Below are positions 60,990 to 64,000 of a DNA stretch of 64,000 nucleotides, piece after piece. Made by a program: the position numbers and the translations under genes. Source of the DNA: Elizabethkingia miricola (GTDB lineage: Bacteria > Bacteroidota > Bacteroidia > Flavobacteriales > Weeksellaceae); assembly GCF_001675285.1 (NCBI RefSeq), contig NZ_LSGQ01000007.1, forward strand, positions 124,001-188,000, written 5' to 3'. How positions within the stretch are numbered: position 1 is the first letter of the stretch; each line of letters starts with the position of its first letter. Below the pieces are notes generated by a model. That model did not search any database, was not told the DNA's origin, and saw only the letters and a list, made by a program, of their open reading frames with translations.

Positions 60990-61619
60990 ATGAAGATAAA
61001 TATTGAAAAACAACTAATCATATTGTGGTTAGTGCATATACCTTTTTCCTGTAATTCATGTTTAAAAGCGGAGCCCTGTCATATGACAGAAGGAATTTTG
61101 TTGCCAAAAAATAAAGTTAGAAACAATAATTCAGTCAGCTTATTGGCTGCAAATAATGCAGAGTTTAAGGAGACTAAAGATAATGATATACTGCTATACA
61201 CAGGTATATTTGTGGCTTCTGTTCTGGGATTGGGAATATTTGTATATAAACGAGTGAGCGTGTCCGAGTTTAAAAGAAAAATACTGGAAAAAGAAGCTCA
61301 AATGCTGAAAAATCAGATGCATGACAAAAGTTTTGAAGAGGTAATTGAACTTGCTAAAAAAAATGATGCTGTATTTTTTACCAGATTCACTGCTTTATAT
61401 CCAGGCTTTGTACCAGCCCTGCAAAAAATTAATCCGGACCTGAAACGATCAGAACTTATGTTTTGCGCAATGCTGAAGCTTAACTTCTCTTCAAAAGAAA
61501 TAGCTAATATTACAGGCGTACTGCATACCTCTGTTCAGAAAAGAAAAAATAAAATACGAAAGAGGCTCCACATTTCCAGTGAGGCCGATCTCTATTTTTT
61601 CTTTGATCAGTTGGGGTAA
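60990..61619 (+). CDS. Single-pass HTH regulator (array unit D)
   Basis: 209 aa. The N-terminus (about 8-22) is hydrophobic and may be a signal or first helix; a second helix lies at about 69-86, then a coiled segment. The C-terminal half is clearly related to the unit B and C regulators: AKKNDAVFFTRFTALYPGFV, MLKLNFSSKEIANITGVLHT and RKNKIRKRLHISSEADLYFF. The six-helix sensor is replaced by a short module with an extracytoplasmic segment, including Cys21, Cys24 and Cys30. It precedes peptide D and could respond to an envelope signal. Confidence 0.7.
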   Translation: MKINIEKQLIILWLVHIPFSCNSCLKAEPCHMTEGILLPKNKVRNNNSVSLLAANNAEFKETKDNDILLYTGIFVASVLGLGIFVYKRVSVSEFKRKILEKEAQMLKNQMHDKSFEEVIELAKKNDAVFFTRFTALYPGFVPALQKINPDLKRSELMFCAMLKLNFSSKEIANITGVLHTSVQKRKNKIRKRLHISSEADLYFFFDQLG

Positions 61620-61814
61620 AGTTTTTTGTCTTGAAACTATCCGTTATTTATTGTTTATCAGTAATGTATTTAAAAAAGTCATAGGTAAATAATAGGTGGA
61701 AAGAGAAAATAAAAAATAAAGTATGATCCAAAGGATAGTATAATATAAGGCTTAATTCAGCAGATATTTTGACTTTTGTCTACACAAAAATTACAAGCAA
61801 ATAACAAAACACAA

Positions 61815-62012
61815 ATGATGAAAAAAAGTAAAGAAACTGAATGTAGCTTTTGTAAAGAAAGCTATAAAGAACCTACATTGATTGTAGAAACTATAGTGCT
61901 GGAATATGGCATAGCAGCCGGATCTGCAAAAGTGATCCCCCCTGATTCTTCAGGATCTGTAAAAGAAGAATGGGATACCGGGGCGGATGACAATCGTACA
62001 ATAGAATGGTAA
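61815..62012 (+). CDS. Small E-x-G-I-A-x-x-S motif peptide D
   Basis: 65 aa from ATG 61815 (a second ATG follows). An in-frame TTG at 61776 would be the alternative, but the other family members start with a short Lys-rich segment as here (KKSKETECSFCKESY). It has a CxxC pair, then YKEPTLIVETIVLEYGIAAG, a P-x-D-S-S-G-S segment and VKEEWDTG, ending IEW. No lipoprotein gene follows it, so it is an orphan or the end of a degraded unit. Two terminators lie downstream. Confidence 0.65.
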   Translation: MMKKSKETECSFCKESYKEPTLIVETIVLEYGIAAGSAKVIPPDSSGSVKEEWDTGADDNRTIEW

Positions 62013-62045
62013 TACACTCCCAAAATCACAAAAAGATGAAAAAGT

Positions 62046-62071
62046 AAAACCAGTAATGATATCTGGTTTTT
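62046..62071 (+). terminator. Terminator after peptide D
   Basis: AAAACCAG (62046-62053) and CTGGTTTT (62063-62070) form an 8-bp stem with T-run. Confidence 0.6.
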
Positions 62072-62135
62072 GAATAATATACAAAAACACACTTCAGAAA
62101 TATTATTCATTAATTGGCAAATTTAGTTTGCAAAG

Positions 62136-62167
62136 AACAGGTGGCCTTCGGGGCATCTGTTTTTTTA
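62136..62167 (+). terminator. UUCG-capped terminator between unit D and threonine aldolase
   Basis: AACAGGTGGCC (62136-62146) TTCG GGGCATCTGTT (62151-62161): an 11-position stem with one mismatch and one G-T pair, closed by a TTCG tetraloop, followed by a T-run. Confidence 0.75.
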
Positions 62168-62234
62168 TTAAAAAACAGCTATAGGTAAATTAAAATAGTA
62201 TCATAGGTATCAGTACCTATGATACTAATATATA

Positions 62235-63272
62235 TTAGAATTTTATATTGCTTATTTTTTCAGTAAAAAGATTTAGCTGGTCATCTGTAAAATCCAGGTG
62301 AGTGACAAACCGGACAAGATCTTTTCCAAAAGAAGAGCAGTAGATATTTTGTTCTTTAAGCTTGTTTACAAAAGTTGTAGAATCAATGGTTTCCGGAAGT
62401 TTTGCCATTACAATATTAGTAGCTACAGGATTGATGTACTCAACTTCTGGTAATACAGAAAGTATTTTTTCAAGTTCTTTTGCTCTTTTGTGATCGTCTT
62501 TTAACAAGTTTATGTGATTGTCCAAAGCATAAATTCCTGCTGCAGCCAGCCCTCCGGCCTGTCTCCAGCCTCCGCCCATTAGCTTTCTCAGTCGTCTGGC
62601 TTTAGTTATTTTATCTTTTTTGCCAATAAGCAATGAACCTACAGGGCAGCCTAGACCTTTTGAAAGACATATTGAAATTGTATCAAAGGCTTGGCCATAA
62701 TCCAAAGGTGTTTCCCGTGTTTCTGTAAGTGCATTGAAAAGGCGGGCACCATCGAGATGGAAAGCCATATTGTTTTGTGTACAGATTTCTTTGATTTTCA
62801 TAATTTCTTTGAAATCATAAAAGGCACCGCCTCCTTTATTGGTTGTGTTTTCCAGTGCTACGAGACTTGTTATAGGCTGGTGTATATCCTCTCTGTTATT
62901 AATGGATCCTTGTACAGCTTCTGCACTGATCATTCCGTATTTACCTTCCAATGGCCTTACAGAGCATAGTGAATTTACAGCAATTCCACCGCCTTCATAC
63001 AAGTAGATATGTGCCAGCTTATCACAGATTACTTCATCTCCGGGCTGTGTATGTACTTTTATTCCCAACTGGTTTGTCATTGTGCCTGTCGGGCAGAAAA
63101 GAGCTGCTTCCATTCCGAACATTACAGCTACCTTTTTTTCCAGTTCATTAACAGTAGGATCTTCACCATATACATCATCTCCCAAGACTGCATTAGCCAT
63201 TGCTTCTTTCATCCCTCTTGTAGGAAGTGTGAGGGTATCACTTCTTAAATCTATTTTACTTAGATTAATCAT
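62235..63272 (-). CDS. ltaE: Low-specificity L-threonine aldolase
   Basis: 345 aa from the ATG ending at 63272; a longer start at 63401 adds 43 residues unlike the family. [19 protein letters not shown] is the N-terminal signature, [14 protein letters not shown] and [12 protein letters not shown] bind substrate, and [16 protein letters not shown] carries the PLP lysine. [10 protein letters not shown] also matches. The enzyme cleaves threonine/allo-threonine to glycine and acetaldehyde. It faces the lipoprotein array across two terminators and is probably monocistronic. Confidence 0.95.
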   Translation of the reverse strand: MINLSKIDLRSDTLTLPTRGMKEAMANAVLGDDVYGEDPTVNELEKKVAVMFGMEAALFCPTGTMTNQLGIKVHTQPGDEVICDKLAHIYLYEGGGIAVNSLCSVRPLEGKYGMISAEAVQGSINNREDIHQPITSLVALENTTNKGGGAFYDFKEIMKIKEICTQNNMAFHLDGARLFNALTETRETPLDYGQAFDTISICLSKGLGCPVGSLLIGKKDKITKARRLRKLMGGGWRQAGGLAAAGIYALDNHINLLKDDHKRAKELEKILSVLPEVEYINPVATNIVMAKLPETIDSTTFVNKLKEQNIYCSSFGKDLVRFVTHLDFTDDQLNLFTEKISNIKF

Positions 63273-63500
63273 TTCGCGTATGTTTTTTATTGTAAGGCTA
63301 AATTTATAGTATTGTATTTTTAAATCCAAAATTTTTTTATTCTTCATAAGGTTATTTAGAATGTGTTGTAGTAAAACTTTAACTTTAAAATGAAATAACA
63401 CAGATTATAAATAAAACTTTAATACAGCCTTAATTGTTGAAATTTTTAATAAATAGTGTAGGATTTATGTTTGTGAAAGACTGGTTGTGTATAAATATAT

Positions 63501-63601
63501 AGATAAAAAAGAGACTGCCTTTTGGACAGTCTCGATTTTTTGTAGAAATCTCCTTCTTCTTAATGAATGATCTCAAAATACCAATCTCTCTGTTTATATA
63601 T
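63501..63601. repeat. Direct repeat copy 1 (about 101 bp) with hairpin
   Basis: Near-identical to 63900-64000. It opens with a bidirectional terminator hairpin (GAGACTG 63511-63517, CAGTCTC 63527-63533) and continues with GTAGAAATCTCCTTCTTCTT and ATGAATGATCTCAAAAT. On the minus strand a frame reads to YFEIIH then stop, suggesting a gene 3'-end with its terminator that was copied. Confidence 0.7.
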
Positions 63602-63679
63602 TGTGTTTGTGTTTTTATAAATCAGTTGTTTCGAGAGAACTGGCTGATGATCATTTGGATACTTCTGTAATAAATTTCA

Positions 63680-63787
63680 TCATTTGCGTTTTTTATAACT
63701 ATAGTTTAGTTTAGTATTTGCATAGTCATAAAAATATTTACCGGAAATTAAAAAGCCTCCTACCGCATTTTTAATTTTGTGTTTCAT
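63680..63787 (-). CDS. Tiny hypothetical protein (35 aa)
   Basis: 35 residues from the ATG ending at 63787: KHKIKNAVGGFLISGKYFYD, then ANTKLNYSYKKRK. Basic with a short Gly-rich centre; it matches no family I recognise. A longer frame to 63871 exists, but the near-promoter TTACTTTG (minus, 63807-63814) argues for the short form. Two palindromes at 63851-63882 lie upstream, as an operator would. It sits between the two direct repeats. Could be a small peptide or a chance frame. Confidence 0.3.
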   Translation of the reverse strand: MKHKIKNAVGGFLISGKYFYDYANTKLNYSYKKRK

Positions 63788-63850
63788 TTGGTAAATTTTG
63801 CTTCTACAAAGTAACGACATCCGGGAGACAGATACCTCATAAAGAGCCTC

Positions 63851-63882
63851 GATATATATCGATAAAGACATAGATATATATC
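63851..63882. promoter_or_regulatory. Paired GATATATATC palindromes
   Basis: GATATATATC occurs at 63851-63860 and again at 63873-63882, 22 bp apart start to start, i.e. about two helical turns. Each is self-complementary. Such spacing suits cooperative dimers; they lie upstream (minus strand) of the tiny ORF. Confidence 0.4.
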
Positions 63883-63899
63883 GGTTACCTGCTGAATAC

Positions 63900-64000
63900 A
63901 GATAAAAAAGACTGCCTAAAAGACAGTCTCAATTTTTTTGTAGAAATCTCCTTCTTCTTAATGAATGATCTCAAAAATACCAATCTCTCTGTTTATATAT
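63900..64000. repeat. Direct repeat copy 2, continuing past the window end
   Basis: Matches 63501-63601 with few differences and compensating indels, offset 399 bp. Hairpin AGACTG (63909-63914) with CAGTCT (63924-63929). On the minus strand, codons from the window edge read REIGIFEIIH then a stop at 63958-63960; this may be the true 3'-end of a gene outside the window, with copy 1 being a duplicated tail. Confidence 0.65.

Noticed and set aside
63273-63401. Extended N-terminus of threonine aldolase
   Set aside because: 43 extra residues precede the family's normal start and cover AT-rich promoter-like sequence.
1-64000. tRNA, rRNA, transposase, integrase or prophage genes
   Set aside because: None was recognised on either strand; the repeats seen are all non-coding.

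Overview
The window is AT-rich chromosomal DNA of a Flavobacteriales bacterium, most likely Elizabethkingia or a close Weeksellaceae relative. The evidence is TANNTTTG-type -7 boxes, an absence of Shine-Dalgarno sequences, DUF4270 and fimbrillin/FISUMP-type lipoproteins, large TonB/OMP beta-barrels and the typical Bacteroidota gene order panC - GT5 domain - DUF4270 - glmS. The genus is inferred from these family and layout features only.

Layout. (1) 1-14270: the distal part of a Wzx-dependent surface polysaccharide (capsule/O-antigen) locus, all on the + strand, many genes joined by 4-bp ATGA overlaps. It holds glycosyltransferases, two hexapeptide acetyltransferases, an acyltransferase-3, a Wzx flippase, an NAD-dependent sugar reductase/epimerase, a WecA/WbpL-type initiating phosphoglycosyltransferase, then a separately promoted block with a cytidylyltransferase and rfbC-rfbB-rfbA. 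rfbD and a Wzy polymerase are not in the window. (2) 14416-20279: lptB, an MsbA-like ABC exporter, a DUF1493-like carrier protein, a cobalamin adenosyltransferase, thiamin pyrophosphokinase and arginine decarboxylase. (3) 20309-23780, minus strand: a HAD phosphatase and a four-gene operon with a DUF2089 regulator, two membrane proteins and an alpha/beta hydrolase. (4) 23929-28658: agmatinase (completing arginine to putrescine with SpeA), two BON-domain proteins and a large outer-membrane barrel. (5) 28920-34518: GNAT, panC (minus); GT5 domain protein, DUF4270 lipoprotein, glmS (plus).

(6) 34573-50236: a near-complete assimilatory sulfate-to-cysteine locus. An Rrf2 regulator is followed by a [4Fe-4S] APS-reductase-type cysH, cysD, cysN, cysE, cysK, siroheme methyltransferase cobA, cysJ, cysI, a TonB receptor and a fused precorrin-2 dehydrogenase/TauE-type transporter. 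No APS kinase is present, which fits direct reduction of APS. Between cysI and the TonB receptor there is a 27-codon ORF ending in MCMCC, which looks like a cysteine-sensing leader peptide.

(7) 50237-62012: an accessory region. After 1.1 kb of decayed dispersed repeats come repeated cassettes of three parts: a fimbrillin-like/FISUMP lipoprotein, a 65-110 aa peptide of one family (shared E-x-G-I-A-[AN]-[GN]-S core, tryptophan near the C-terminus), and a membrane-bound LuxR/CsgD-type HTH regulator. There are three lipoproteins, four peptides and three regulators. This is the best candidate for an undescribed system. (8) 62235-64000: threonine aldolase (minus) and a directly repeated ~101-bp segment, 399 bp apart, flanking a tiny ORF with an operator-like pair of palindromes.
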